Source: an uncultured Alphaproteobacteria bacterium
GTDB lineage: Bacteria > Pseudomonadota > Alphaproteobacteria > Caulobacterales > Parvularculaceae
DNA: 26,103 nt
Reading direction: 5' to 3'
NCBI GenBank assembly: GCA_938003575.1
Contig: CALKYG010000220.1
Location: 1 to 26,103 of the forward strand
A model generated the notes under the pieces. The model ran no database searches. It saw nothing but the letters and a program-made list of their open reading frames with translations, and was not told where the DNA came from. The translations under genes and the position numbers were made by a program. The first letter of the stretch is position 1, and every line of letters starts with the position of its first letter. This document shows, piece after piece, positions 1-7,825 of the stretch.

Positions 1-1
1 T

Positions 2-247
2 TCTCGCGATGGTCAGCCATTCAATTTTGTCACCTTCAGGCCGAAGAAATCATACTTAAATCTGCACCTTAAACTGCCGCAATCGGATGACCTGACTGCA
101 AAAATCGAAAGTGCAGGATTTGCCACGCTCGATTATGATAATCGATGGAGCCAATATCGGCTGAGGCTATCAGGCGACGACATCAAGAAGCGGCGGGAGC
201 TTCTGAGTGAGTTGATTAAATCGGCGTGGACGCACAGAACCCTATAG
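2..247 (+). CDS. C-terminal end of an uncharacterised protein (5' truncated by window edge)
   Basis: An open frame enters from the left edge and ends at a TAG, giving about 81 residues. The residues include VTFRPKKSYLNLHLKLP, then AGFATLDYD, then SQYRLRLSGDDIKKRRELL. The alternating hydrophobic strand, turn, strand, helix layout resembles the C-terminal module of DUF5655/predicted-transport-type proteins, but this is only a pattern resemblance. No start, ribosome binding site or domain N-terminus is visible, so function cannot be assigned. Base composition is noticeably more AT-rich than in the genes that follow. It converges with gltX, leaving only four bases between the stop codons. Confidence 0.55.
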   Translation, partial: SRDGQPFNFVTFRPKKSYLNLHLKLPQSDDLTAKIESAGFATLDYDNRWSQYRLRLSGDDIKKRRELLSELIKSAWTHRTL

Positions 248-251
248 GGCG

Positions 252-1598
252 CTAGGCCCGCTCGCCCTGCAGCCGCGCGCGCGCTTTTGCGGCGCCGATC
301 AGCGGGAAGAGCGCCGCCATTTCCGGCCCCTTCTCGCGGCCCGTCAGGGCGAGGCGCAGCGGGTGGAACAGCGCCCTTCCTTTCGCGCCGGTCGCCGATT
401 TCACTTCATTGACGAAAGCGTCCCAGCTTTGATCCGTCAGCGGATCGTCGGGAACGAGCGTTGCGGCCCTGGCGCAGAAGTCCGCGTTCTCGATGACGGG
501 GTCGATCGGGCCTTCGACAACGCGTTTCCAGTCGGCGGCGTCGGCGAGGCGCACGACGTTGCCTTTTACCGCGTCCCACAGGGCGCCCGAGACGCCGAGC
601 GCCGAAAGGCGCGGAGCGAGCGTCGAATACGGCTGGTCATGCAGTATTTTCGCGTTGAGCTGCAGGAGCTCGTTTTCGTCGAAACGCGCCGGCGCGCGGC
701 CGACCTTCTCAAAATCGAATGAACGCGCAAGCGCCATGATGTCGGGCTGCGGCAGCACCGGTTCAGACGTGCCGAGCTTGGCGAGAAGGCTCGTAATGGC
801 GGCCGGTTCAAGCCCGTCCTCGCGCATCTGTTCGATCGACAGCGAGCCGAGACGCTTGGAAAGCCCCTGCCCGTCGGCGCCGATCAACAGCGAGTGATGC
901 GCGAAATCAGGAAGTTTCCCTTTGCCGCGCACATCGATGACAGCCTGCATGATCTCGACCTGGACGCCGGCGTTCGTCACATGATCCTCGCCGCGAATGA
1001 CATGGGTGACGGCGCAATCGATATCGTCGATGCACGAGGGCAGCGTGTAGAGATACATGCCGTCTTCGCGGATGAGCACGGGGTCTGAAACGCTCGCCGT
1101 GTCGACAGTCGTTTCGCCGCGAATGAGGTCGTTCCACTTCACCGGCTGCTGCGACAGCTTGAAACGCCAGTGCGGGCGGCGCCCTTCGGCCTCATAGGCT
1201 TTGATTTGCGCGTCAGTAAGCGTCAGTGCGGCGCGATCATAAACCGGCGGCAGGCCGCGCGTTCTTTGCAGGCGGCGCTTGCGCTCAAGTTCTTCCGCCG
1301 TCTCGTAACAGGGATAAAGCAGCCCCTTGGCGCGCAGCGCATCCGACACCGTGTCGTAATCGGCGAAGCGCGCCGACTGGTTGAAGGTCTCATCCCATTT
1401 GAGGCCGAGCCAGGTCAAATCCGCCCGAATGCGGTCTTCGTTCTCTTTCGTCGACCGCTCCTGGTCCGTGTCGTCGATGCGCAGGATGAACTTGCCGCCG
1501 CGCGAACGGGCGAAAAGCCAGTTCCACAGCGCAGCGCGCACATTGCCGACATGGATCTTGCCGGTCGGAGACGGCGCAAAGCGGACTATGACAGTCAT
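252..1598 (-). CDS. gltX: Glutamate--tRNA ligase (GluRS)
   Basis: Class I aminoacyl-tRNA synthetase that charges tRNA with glutamate in the cytoplasm. The protein opens MTVIVRFAPSPTGKIHVGN, carrying the class I HIGH-type signature as HVGN near residues 16-19. It has RIDDTD shortly after and a KMSKS-type loop as GLSKRLGS mid-protein. The length of about 448 residues is normal for bacterial GluRS. I chose ATG 1598 over the TTG at 1607 because the conserved N-terminus begins there; neither has a clear Shine-Dalgarno. Many alphaproteobacteria have two GluRS copies, and the weak KMSKS loop is compatible with either type, so the paralogue class is unresolved. It is divergent from the metallo-hydrolase gene and appears monocistronic here. 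Confidence 0.95.
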   Translation of the reverse strand: MTVIVRFAPSPTGKIHVGNVRAALWNWLFARSRGGKFILRIDDTDQERSTKENEDRIRADLTWLGLKWDETFNQSARFADYDTVSDALRAKGLLYPCYETAEELERKRRLQRTRGLPPVYDRAALTLTDAQIKAYEAEGRRPHWRFKLSQQPVKWNDLIRGETTVDTASVSDPVLIREDGMYLYTLPSCIDDIDCAVTHVIRGEDHVTNAGVQVEIMQAVIDVRGKGKLPDFAHHSLLIGADGQGLSKRLGSLSIEQMREDGLEPAAITSLLAKLGTSEPVLPQPDIMALARSFDFEKVGRAPARFDENELLQLNAKILHDQPYSTLAPRLSALGVSGALWDAVKGNVVRLADAADWKRVVEGPIDPVIENADFCARAATLVPDDPLTDQSWDAFVNEVKSATGAKGRALFHPLRLALTGREKGPEMAALFPLIGAAKARARLQGERA

Positions 1599-1607
1599 GA
1601 ATTTCAA

Positions 1608-1770
1608 GGCCCTGGGACGAGAGGCGGCTAGCTACGACAGGCCCCGCCCGAGGTCAAACGCCGGCGCCCCCAACGCCCCGGCGCGCGGAACCGTCGCCCG
1701 GTCGCAACTGGATTGCGGACGCCGCCGCCGCCGACGTCTTTTACATATGTCACATGAAAAGGGGTGCGTC
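1608..1770. promoter_or_regulatory. Divergent intergenic region between gltX and the MBL-fold gene
   Basis: These 163 bases separate two outward-facing genes and must hold both promoters. The right end has an AT-rich stretch around 1738-1760 next to GC-rich DNA, and a GGGG-containing ribosome binding site precedes ATG 1771. I could not find a -35/-10 pair with acceptable spacing on either strand, so no promoter is placed exactly. Confidence 0.3.
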
Positions 1771-2892
1771 ATGCTGGTGAGGATCGCGAATTGGCTTACG
1801 GTCGCGCTCGCTTCGTTCGCGCTTTCCAGCGCCTCGGCGAAGAGCCGCGACCCCCTTGATTTTGAATGGCGTGAGCTTGCCCCGGGCGTGTGGGCTGGCG
1901 TTCGGCCGGTTTCCTATCTTTCGCCGCCGACGGGCTCGACCCTCATCGTCATCGGCGAAAAGGGCGTCTTCCTTTTCGACCCGGCCGGCACGCCGCTCGT
2001 CGGCGAACGGGTCGCCGCCAAGGTCGCGGAACTGACCGGCCTTCCCGTCACCCATATGGCGATCAGCCATTGGCACGGCGACCATTCGCAAGGCGCCCAC
2101 AAGATTCTCGAAAAATATCCGCAAGCGGAGATTATCGCTCATGAGTTCACGGCGCGTGCGATCAGAAGCCCGTTGAACGCATTCACGCCGCCGGACGCGG
2201 CCGCGAATGAGGAGGCGCGCAAACGCCTTCAGAACGCTCTCGCGACCGGCAAGCGTTCGAACGGCGATCCGGTGACGCCGGCGATGCGCGCCTATTACGA
2301 GAGCGCCCTCGAACATTTCGACCTCGTCTCTTCCGAAGTGCGCGCCTTGAGGCCGATCGATCCGACCCGCACCTTCACCGACGCGGTGACGATCGATCTC
2401 GGCAAACGCAAGGTCGAACTGCGCCATATGGGGCCCGGAAACACAAACGGCGACATCATCGCTTATCTGCCGAAAGAGAAGATCCTCGCAACCGGCGACG
2501 TGGTGGTGCGGCCGACCCCTTACGGTTTCTACAGCCACCCGAGAAGCTGGACCCGCGTTCTCGAACAGCTGAAATCGTTGCCGGCCGATTATATCCTGCC
2601 CGGGCATGGCGAGATCATGACGGATACCGCCTATTTCGATCTGTTGATCGATGCGCTCAAATTCGTCGCCGACAATGTCGACCGCCTCGCCGCGGAGGGG
2701 AAAACGCTCGACGAAGTGCGCGCGGCGCTTGACTGGTCAGGGATCGAACCGCGTTTCACAAAGGGCGACGCGCTGCTTGCGGTCTTCTTTGACGGATGGT
2801 TCAAGACCCCGATCGTCGAGGCCCAATACAAGATCGCGAACGGCGCCGACAGCGAAAGCCTCGACACGGCGCAGCAGGGTCAAGCGGATTAA
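1771..2892 (+). CDS. Secreted MBL-fold metallo-hydrolase
   Basis: Metallo-beta-lactamase-fold hydrolase of about 373 residues, probably periplasmic. Residues 1-23 form a signal peptide: a short basic start, a hydrophobic core and an ASA cleavage site. The zinc motif HxHxDH is complete as HWHGDH at residues 100-105. Downstream ligands are visible as GDVV after a GNTNGD stretch and as LPGHGE near the C-terminal third. The open frame runs further upstream, but ATG 1771 is preceded by AAGGGG at good spacing and starts the signal peptide. The layout matches exported MBL proteins annotated as quinoprotein-relay or beta-lactamase-like hydrolases. The substrate cannot be read from sequence. It stands alone, converging with nadE. 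Confidence 0.85.
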   Translation: MLVRIANWLTVALASFALSSASAKSRDPLDFEWRELAPGVWAGVRPVSYLSPPTGSTLIVIGEKGVFLFDPAGTPLVGERVAAKVAELTGLPVTHMAISHWHGDHSQGAHKILEKYPQAEIIAHEFTARAIRSPLNAFTPPDAAANEEARKRLQNALATGKRSNGDPVTPAMRAYYESALEHFDLVSSEVRALRPIDPTRTFTDAVTIDLGKRKVELRHMGPGNTNGDIIAYLPKEKILATGDVVVRPTPYGFYSHPRSWTRVLEQLKSLPADYILPGHGEIMTDTAYFDLLIDALKFVADNVDRLAAEGKTLDEVRAALDWSGIEPRFTKGDALLAVFFDGWFKTPIVEAQYKIANGADSESLDTAQQGQAD

Positions 2893-2916
2893 CCTGTTCG
2901 CTCGACGATCTGAGCG

Positions 2917-2939
2917 AATTTCCGCCAGCGGCGGGAATT
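2917..2939 (+). terminator. Hairpin downstream of the MBL-fold gene
   Basis: A ten-base-pair inverted repeat (2917-2926 with 2930-2939, one G-U pair, loop AGC) lies 24 bases after the MBL-fold stop codon. The stem is strong, but no clear T-run follows on either strand. It may be a Rho-independent terminator with a poor U-tract or an RNA 3'-end stabilising structure. Confidence 0.4.
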
Positions 2940-3030
2940 CAACCTGCCGTTTAATTGCAATTTCTGAAGCGCTGAAAAAGCGAGCGGTGTTTTCCAAGCG
3001 GAGACAAGGACTTGGCCGCCGCATGCAAAG

Positions 3031-3052
3031 TTATCCCCCTACTTATCCCCCT
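3031..3052. repeat. Two direct copies of TTATCCCCCT, 12-base period
   Basis: The ten-base word TTATCCCCCT occurs at 3031-3040 and 3043-3052, separated by AC, inside the 251-base convergent gap between the MBL-fold gene and nadE. The spacing is close to one helical turn. No function is evident. The rest of this gap (2940-3143) shows no gene I can support. Confidence 0.5.
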
Positions 3053-3143
3053 CCGTCGCAGAGGCCTTATGCTTTTTGTTCGTTGAAGCAGAAGCGGCCG
3101 CGAAAGGAGGCGCATGATGGAGTCGATTGCAGGCAGCGCGATT

Positions 3144-4802
3144 TCAGCGGTCGCGCCAGCCATTGGTGATCGGATAGCGCCGGTCGCGGCCGAAATTGAC
3201 TTTCGTCACCTTGGGGCCTGGCGGCGCCTGACGCCGCTTGTATTCGGCGACGTAAAGAAGATGCTCCACGCGCTTCACCGTCGCTTCGTCATACCCTTCG
3301 GCGACAATGTCCCTTACGGCCATTTCACGCTCGACAAGACGTTCGAGAATGGCGTCGAGGACGTCATAGGGCGGAAGCGAATCCTGATCGGTCTGATTCG
3401 CGCGCAATTCGGCGGAGGGCGCTTTCGTGATGATCCGCTCCGGAATGACTTCCCCTCCCGGTCCTTTGAGATCGTGCGCGCGATGCGCGTTGCGCCAGCG
3501 GCAAAGGCGATAGACATCCGTCTTGTAGATGTCCTTCAGCGGATTATAGCCGCCGTTCATGTCGCCATAGAGCGTCGCATAGCCGACCGACATTTCGGAT
3601 TTGTTGCCCGTGGTCAGGACCATCGGACCGAATTTGTTCGAGAGAGCCATCAGGATGACGCCGCGGATCCGCGACTGGATGTTTTCTTCCGTGACATCAG
3701 CGGCCCTGCCGGCGAAAACGGACGCCAGCATCGCGCCGAAGGCGTCGACGGCGGGCTCTATCGGGATCGACTCATAAGAAACGCCAAGCCGCTTTGCGCA
3801 GTCTGCGGCGTCGTCGAGCGATTGCTGCGCGGTATAGCGAGACGGCATCATGACGCAGCGAACGCGATCAGGCCCCAGCGCATCGACCGCGATCGCCGCA
3901 GTGAGCGCCGAATCGACGCCGCCCGACAGACCGATGACGACGCCGGGAAAGCGGTTCTTCTCAATGTAGTCGCGAACGCCGAGAACGACGGCGCGGTAGA
4001 TCATCTCCTCGCCCCTCACCCATTCCGCATTCGGACCGGCGACGCATTCCCAGCCGTTGCCGCGCTCTTCCCAGTCGGAGATGAAAACACCCGGTTCAAA
4101 TTGCGGCGCGCGGTGAGCGATCTCGCCGGCGCGGTCCATGATGAAAGCCGCTCCCTCGAAAACGACTTCGTCCTGGCCGGCGAGCTGGTTGACGAACATC
4201 AGCGGTTTGCCGGTCGCCTTGACGCGCGCCGCCGCGGCCGCCTCGCGCTCGTCAAGGGAGGTTACGCGAAAGGGCGATCCGTGCGGCACAACGAAGAAAT
4301 CGGCGCCGGCGTCGGCGAGCGCCTCGCCTGCGCCCGGCAGCCACATGTCCTCGCAGATCATCAGACCGAGTCTGGCGCCGCGAAAATCCGTTGGCTGAGG
4401 AAATTCCGGCCCCGGCGTGAAGCGCCGCGGCTCGTCAAAGACGCCGTAATTGGGCAGGCGCACCTTGTAGCGTATCGCGGCGATGACGCCGCCGTCGAGA
4501 AGGACAGCCGCATTGTAGAGCGCCGCGCCCTCTTTCCATGGCGTTCCGACGATCATCGCCGGGCCGCCGTCCGCCGTCGCCGCCGCCAGCTCTTCGACCG
4601 CAGACATGCAGGCGCGCTGGAAGGCGGGCTTTTGAACGAGGTCTTCCGGCGGATAGCCGCAGACGACCAGCTCGCAGAAGACGGCGAGGTCGGCGCCCGC
4701 CCGTGCGGCCTCGGCGCGAGCGGAGAGGATTTTCGCCCTGTTTCCGGCTATGTCGCCGACGACTGGCGCGATCTGGCAGACGGCGATCCTGAGACGCTTC
4801 AT
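3144..4802 (-). CDS. nadE: Glutamine-dependent NAD(+) synthase
   Basis: Catalyses ATP-dependent amidation of nicotinate adenine dinucleotide to NAD+ using glutamine, the last step of NAD synthesis. It has two domains in order. The first is an N-terminal nitrilase-like glutaminase with the Glu-Lys-Cys triad visible as E44 (FCELVVCGYPPEDL), K113 (KVRLPNYGVFDE) and C150 (LMICEDMW). The second is a synthetase domain with the PP-loop SGGVDS at 291-296 and MPSRYT after it. Length is about 552 residues from ATG 4802. A TTG at 4838 would add 12 residues, but the conserved MKRLRIAVCQIAPVVGD start supports 4802. It lies 63 bases downstream of the degenerate amidohydrolase gene on the same strand and may be co-transcribed with it. 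Confidence 0.96.
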   Translation of the reverse strand: MKRLRIAVCQIAPVVGDIAGNRAKILSARAEAARAGADLAVFCELVVCGYPPEDLVQKPAFQRACMSAVEELAAATADGGPAMIVGTPWKEGAALYNAAVLLDGGVIAAIRYKVRLPNYGVFDEPRRFTPGPEFPQPTDFRGARLGLMICEDMWLPGAGEALADAGADFFVVPHGSPFRVTSLDEREAAAAARVKATGKPLMFVNQLAGQDEVVFEGAAFIMDRAGEIAHRAPQFEPGVFISDWEERGNGWECVAGPNAEWVRGEEMIYRAVVLGVRDYIEKNRFPGVVIGLSGGVDSALTAAIAVDALGPDRVRCVMMPSRYTAQQSLDDAADCAKRLGVSYESIPIEPAVDAFGAMLASVFAGRAADVTEENIQSRIRGVILMALSNKFGPMVLTTGNKSEMSVGYATLYGDMNGGYNPLKDIYKTDVYRLCRWRNAHRAHDLKGPGGEVIPERIITKAPSAELRANQTDQDSLPPYDVLDAILERLVEREMAVRDIVAEGYDEATVKRVEHLLYVAEYKRRQAPPGPKVTKVNFGRDRRYPITNGWRDR

Positions 4803-4865
4803 GCGCGCCGGTTTAGAAGGCGGCGGGACGCTTGCCAAGCGCGGCGCGCGTCCTCGCCGGTTCCG

Positions 4866-6179
4866 TCAGTTCGCGCCGCGATAGGCGATCGGAAGGTCTC
4901 CGCGCGAAAGATCCCTGTAGCGGTCGCGCAGCATCGTCTGACGGTTCTTGAGCGAGGTTACGCGCCCCTCGATCAACACCGCTACAGGCCGCGTCGCCGT
5001 TTCGAGCGGGTCGCCGTCCCATATGACGACGTCCGCCGCCTTGCCGACTTCAAGCGAGCCGAGGCGGTCGGCGACCCCGTAGATGACGGCCGGATTGATC
5101 GTCAGCGCTCTCAGCGCGGCGTCATAGGGAAGGCCGTTTGCAACCGCGTTGCCGCCGAGCTGAGGCAGGAGGCGGAGATTATGCGATCCCCCCGCCTGCC
5201 CGAAGAAGGAAATAAGCACGCCCGCCTCATTGAGCGCGGCGGCGTTCAAGAGGCTCGCCCCAAGATCCTCAAATTGCGCTGGGAGGTTCATCGTCGGATT
5301 AAGGATGACCGGAATTCGGGCCGCCGCGATTTCTCGGGCGACAAGATGCGCCTCAGTCCCGCCGAGAATGACGGCGTTGACGCCGTACTGTTCCTTGAGT
5401 TTGATCAGAGCACGGATATCCGTCGCGCTGTCCACGGCGACGACGAGCGGCTGACGCCCCTGCGCGACGGGCCCCAGCGCCTTGAGATCGGCGATCGAGA
5501 GGCCGCCGTCGCGCGGGCGCAACATATAACTCGCTGGACTAGCGGCGAAGGCGCGCGCCTCGTCGAGCGCGTCGCGCAGCATGGCCCAATTGCCAAGCCG
5601 GGTGCCGCCATTATAGCCGACGCCCGCCGCGCCCATCGCGACGGACTGCAACGCGTCGCTGCGCGTCACCGAATCGGGACGACCGGAGAGATCGACGACG
5701 GCGCCCCTGCCGCCGAACATTCTGGCGCCGGGCTCGGGCGCCGAAACCGCCCTTGTCACGCCGCCGGCCCGGTTCACCGCGATCAATGTCGAGCCGGGAT
5801 TGAACGCATCGACGGCGTCGAGTCCCGCAGACACGTTGAAATCGTCCTCCGTCGCGGAATCGTTGGCTTCATCGTCAAGATCGATCTCCACAAGACCGAT
5901 CTGCGACCAGGGAGCGAAAACGCCCGGCGTCACAATGCGCCCTTGCGCATTGATGACCGTCGCGCCCTCCGGAACGGCGAGATCCTGGCCGACGCCGACA
6001 ATCGCGCCATCCCTGATGATGATGTCGCCGTTCTCTATTCCGCCGGCGCCGGCGCCGGCCATAGTGTAAACGCGCGCATTCTGGATCGCGATCGTCTGAG
6101 CGGACGCCGCCGTGACCGCGGCCGCAACAACGGCGAGCGATGATGCTAGAAGTCTCATTCCCGTCTTCCTCATTTTCAT
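4866..6179 (-). CDS. Amidohydrolase-family protein lacking the metal ligands (probable pseudoenzyme)
   Basis: About 437 residues with an N-terminal signal peptide ending near AASAQ (residues 1-28). The amidohydrolase fold is clear from paired motifs: VINAQGRIVTPG near 75-86, then AGGVTRAV, and LTINPAVIYGVADRLGSLEVGKAADVVIW (split here as LTINPA, GSLEVGKAADVVIW) near the end. The HxH that normally follows TPGxID is replaced by FAPWSQIG. The positions aligned with the other histidines and the aspartate of the neighbour gene read VAVDSATD, VILGG and FFGQAGG, so the usual metal site is absent. Its start overlaps the stop of the upstream paralogue as ATGA (6176-6179), implying coupled translation and perhaps a two-subunit complex. 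The catalytic role is unknown. It is intact, not a pseudogene. Confidence 0.85.
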   Translation of the reverse strand: MKMRKTGMRLLASSLAVVAAAVTAASAQTIAIQNARVYTMAGAGAGGIENGDIIIRDGAIVGVGQDLAVPEGATVINAQGRIVTPGVFAPWSQIGLVEIDLDDEANDSATEDDFNVSAGLDAVDAFNPGSTLIAVNRAGGVTRAVSAPEPGARMFGGRGAVVDLSGRPDSVTRSDALQSVAMGAAGVGYNGGTRLGNWAMLRDALDEARAFAASPASYMLRPRDGGLSIADLKALGPVAQGRQPLVVAVDSATDIRALIKLKEQYGVNAVILGGTEAHLVAREIAAARIPVILNPTMNLPAQFEDLGASLLNAAALNEAGVLISFFGQAGGSHNLRLLPQLGGNAVANGLPYDAALRALTINPAVIYGVADRLGSLEVGKAADVVIWDGDPLETATRPVAVLIEGRVTSLKNRQTMLRDRYRDLSRGDLPIAYRGAN

Positions 6180-7726
6180 TGTCCCGATCCGCCGGTGAAG
6201 CCCTGGCCGTGCTGACCGATTTCAAAATCGACTCGCGGCGATCGCGCCGGATCATCGGCGTCGTAAAGCAGCGCGCCGTCGATGAAGACTTTTTCCGCTT
6301 TCGCGTAAACAGAGAACGGATTGGCGCTCCAGATCACGACATCCGCCATTTTGCCGGGTTCGAGCGACCCCGTCCTGTCGCCGATCCGCATCGCATTCGC
6401 CGGATTAAGGGTCAGCCATTTGATCGCATGTTCGGGCGTGATCTTGAGCCCCATCCGGTTGCCGTCGGCCATCGCCTTGCCGGCTTCCTGATTGAGCCGC
6501 TGGATGCCGATCTCATCGTCGGAGTGGATAATGGCGCACCCGTTGAGGGTCTCATCGCCGAGCTTCACCGTATCGACGAGCGCGGCGTTCTCGCGCACCG
6601 AGTCATAGGCTTCAAGCTTGAAGCCCCACCAATCCGCCCAGACCGCCGCGCAAATGCCGTTCTGCGCCAGAAGATCGGCGACCTTGAACGCCTCGACCGC
6701 ATGGTGGAACGTCGCCACCTTGTAACCGAACTCCTTCGCCATATCGATGACCTGCGCCATCTCGTCGGCGCGGTAGCAATGCATGTTGACGGTGATGTCG
6801 CCGTTCAGCGCCATCGCCAGCGTTTCGAGTTTCAAGTCGCGCGTCGGCGCTTCCGGCTCGTCCGCTGCGGCGTCCGCCTTCGCCGCTTTCTTCCCGTCGC
6901 CGCTCTTCTTGTCGAACGCGTCCTTCTCGTCCCAGTATTTCTCCCATTTCTTCTTGTAATCGGCCGCTTCTATCCAGGCGGCGCGATAGCCCGCGAAATT
7001 CGCCATTCGCGTCGAGGGGCCGCCCTCGTCGCCATAGACCCGCTTCGGATTTTCGCCGCACGCCATCTTCAGGCCGTATGGCGCGCCCGGAAACTTCATT
7101 CCCTGCACCGTCCGCGATGGAACGTTCTTCAATATCGCGGAGCGCCCGCCAAAGAGATTGGCGGAGCCGGGAAGCACCTGCAGCGCCGTGACGCCGCCGG
7201 CGAGCGCGCGCGTGAAGCCTGCATCCTGCGGCCAGATGGAATGCTCGGCCCAGACCTGCGACGTGTTCGGCGACGTCGCTTCGTTGCCGTCGGATGTCGA
7301 ATCCGTCGACGGCGAGGGGTAGTCGCCGAGATGCGAGTGAATGTCGATGATTCCCGGCGTCACCCATTTTCCCTTGCCGTCAATGACGGCGGCGCCTTCA
7401 GGCGCCGCAAGATCGGCCGCGCCGACGGCGGAAATCTCGCCGTTCTCCATGATGACGACGCCGTTGTCGATGCGCTCGCCGGCGCCGGTGAGAATGGTCG
7501 CGCCGCGAATCACGGTCGCTGTCGACGGATAGGGCGAATAGGTCGACGGATAGGGGTCCGCCGCCCAGCGACTGGGCGCGGACGCCGCCGGTTTCTCATC
7601 CTTGCCGCCCGTCGCGCCGTCCGCCGCTTTTTCGCCGCCGCCGCTGCAGCCGGCCGCTGCGAAAATGACGGCGAGCGCCGCCGCCTCACTTCTCATTCTC
7701 ATGTCGATTTTCATCCCGGATTGCAT
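6176..7726 (-). CDS. Amidohydrolase, predicted lipoprotein, metal site intact
   Basis: About 516 residues. The N-terminus has a hydrophobic segment ending in FAAAGC, a lipobox with Cys27, followed by a low-complexity Gly/Ala/Lys linker, so it is probably a cell-envelope lipoprotein. The amidohydrolase metal motif is present as GIIDIHSHLGD (H130, H132). Further ligands fit NMHCYRADE, ATFHHAVEAF and IIHSDDEIG, and the fold ends with LTLNPANAMRIGDRTGSLEPGK. A lysine/alanine-rich insertion sits mid-protein around KKSGDGKKAAKADAAADE. The family includes imidazolonepropionase-like hydrolases and dipeptidases, and the substrate is not determinable. The start could be ATG 7726 or ATG 7714, and neither has a strong ribosome binding site. 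It is the first gene of a run leading to the degenerate paralogue and nadE. Confidence 0.88.
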   Translation of the reverse strand: MQSGMKIDMRMRSEAAALAVIFAAAGCSGGGEKAADGATGGKDEKPAASAPSRWAADPYPSTYSPYPSTATVIRGATILTGAGERIDNGVVIMENGEISAVGAADLAAPEGAAVIDGKGKWVTPGIIDIHSHLGDYPSPSTDSTSDGNEATSPNTSQVWAEHSIWPQDAGFTRALAGGVTALQVLPGSANLFGGRSAILKNVPSRTVQGMKFPGAPYGLKMACGENPKRVYGDEGGPSTRMANFAGYRAAWIEAADYKKKWEKYWDEKDAFDKKSGDGKKAAKADAAADEPEAPTRDLKLETLAMALNGDITVNMHCYRADEMAQVIDMAKEFGYKVATFHHAVEAFKVADLLAQNGICAAVWADWWGFKLEAYDSVRENAALVDTVKLGDETLNGCAIIHSDDEIGIQRLNQEAGKAMADGNRMGLKITPEHAIKWLTLNPANAMRIGDRTGSLEPGKMADVVIWSANPFSVYAKAEKVFIDGALLYDADDPARSPRVDFEIGQHGQGFTGGSGQ

Positions 7727-7825
7727 GAAACTGTCGCCAACCTAGCCCAGTTTGGGGCAGATAAAACCCGGCAGCCGACGGCGGTCTGCGCCGAGACGAA
7801 GCAAAAACGAGACGAAAGGAGAACC
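7727..7825. promoter_or_regulatory. Divergent 99-base region between amidohydrolase and phoD-like genes
   Basis: The genes on both sides point outward, so this gap must hold both promoters. The phoD side ends with AAGGAG at 7816-7821 just before ATG 7826. I see no convincing -35/-10 pair or operator palindrome. Confidence 0.3.

Noticed and set aside
1381..1770. In-frame extension upstream of the MBL-fold gene
   Set aside because: It overlaps gltX antisense. The signal peptide and ribosome binding site support ATG 1771.
3031..3052. DnaA boxes or an origin of replication
   Set aside because: TTATCCCCC matches only the first part of the DnaA box TTATCCACA. There are just two copies, with no AT-rich unwinding region or origin-associated genes.
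3114..6143. A 1009-codon open frame on the plus strand with a strong ribosome binding site
   Set aside because: It is codon-aligned antisense to nadE and the amidohydrolase gene. In GC-rich genomes that frame is often open by chance. The translation is Arg/Asp/Ala-rich with no recognisable domain.
4866..6179. Amidohydrolase paralogue as a decaying pseudogene
   Set aside because: The frame is intact over 437 codons, the signal peptide and fold motifs are kept, and it is coupled by ATGA overlap. Pseudoenzyme is a better description.
6140..7825. Long in-frame extension upstream of the phoD-like gene
   Set aside because: It is antisense to the amidohydrolase gene. The Tat signal and AAGGAG place the real start at 7826.
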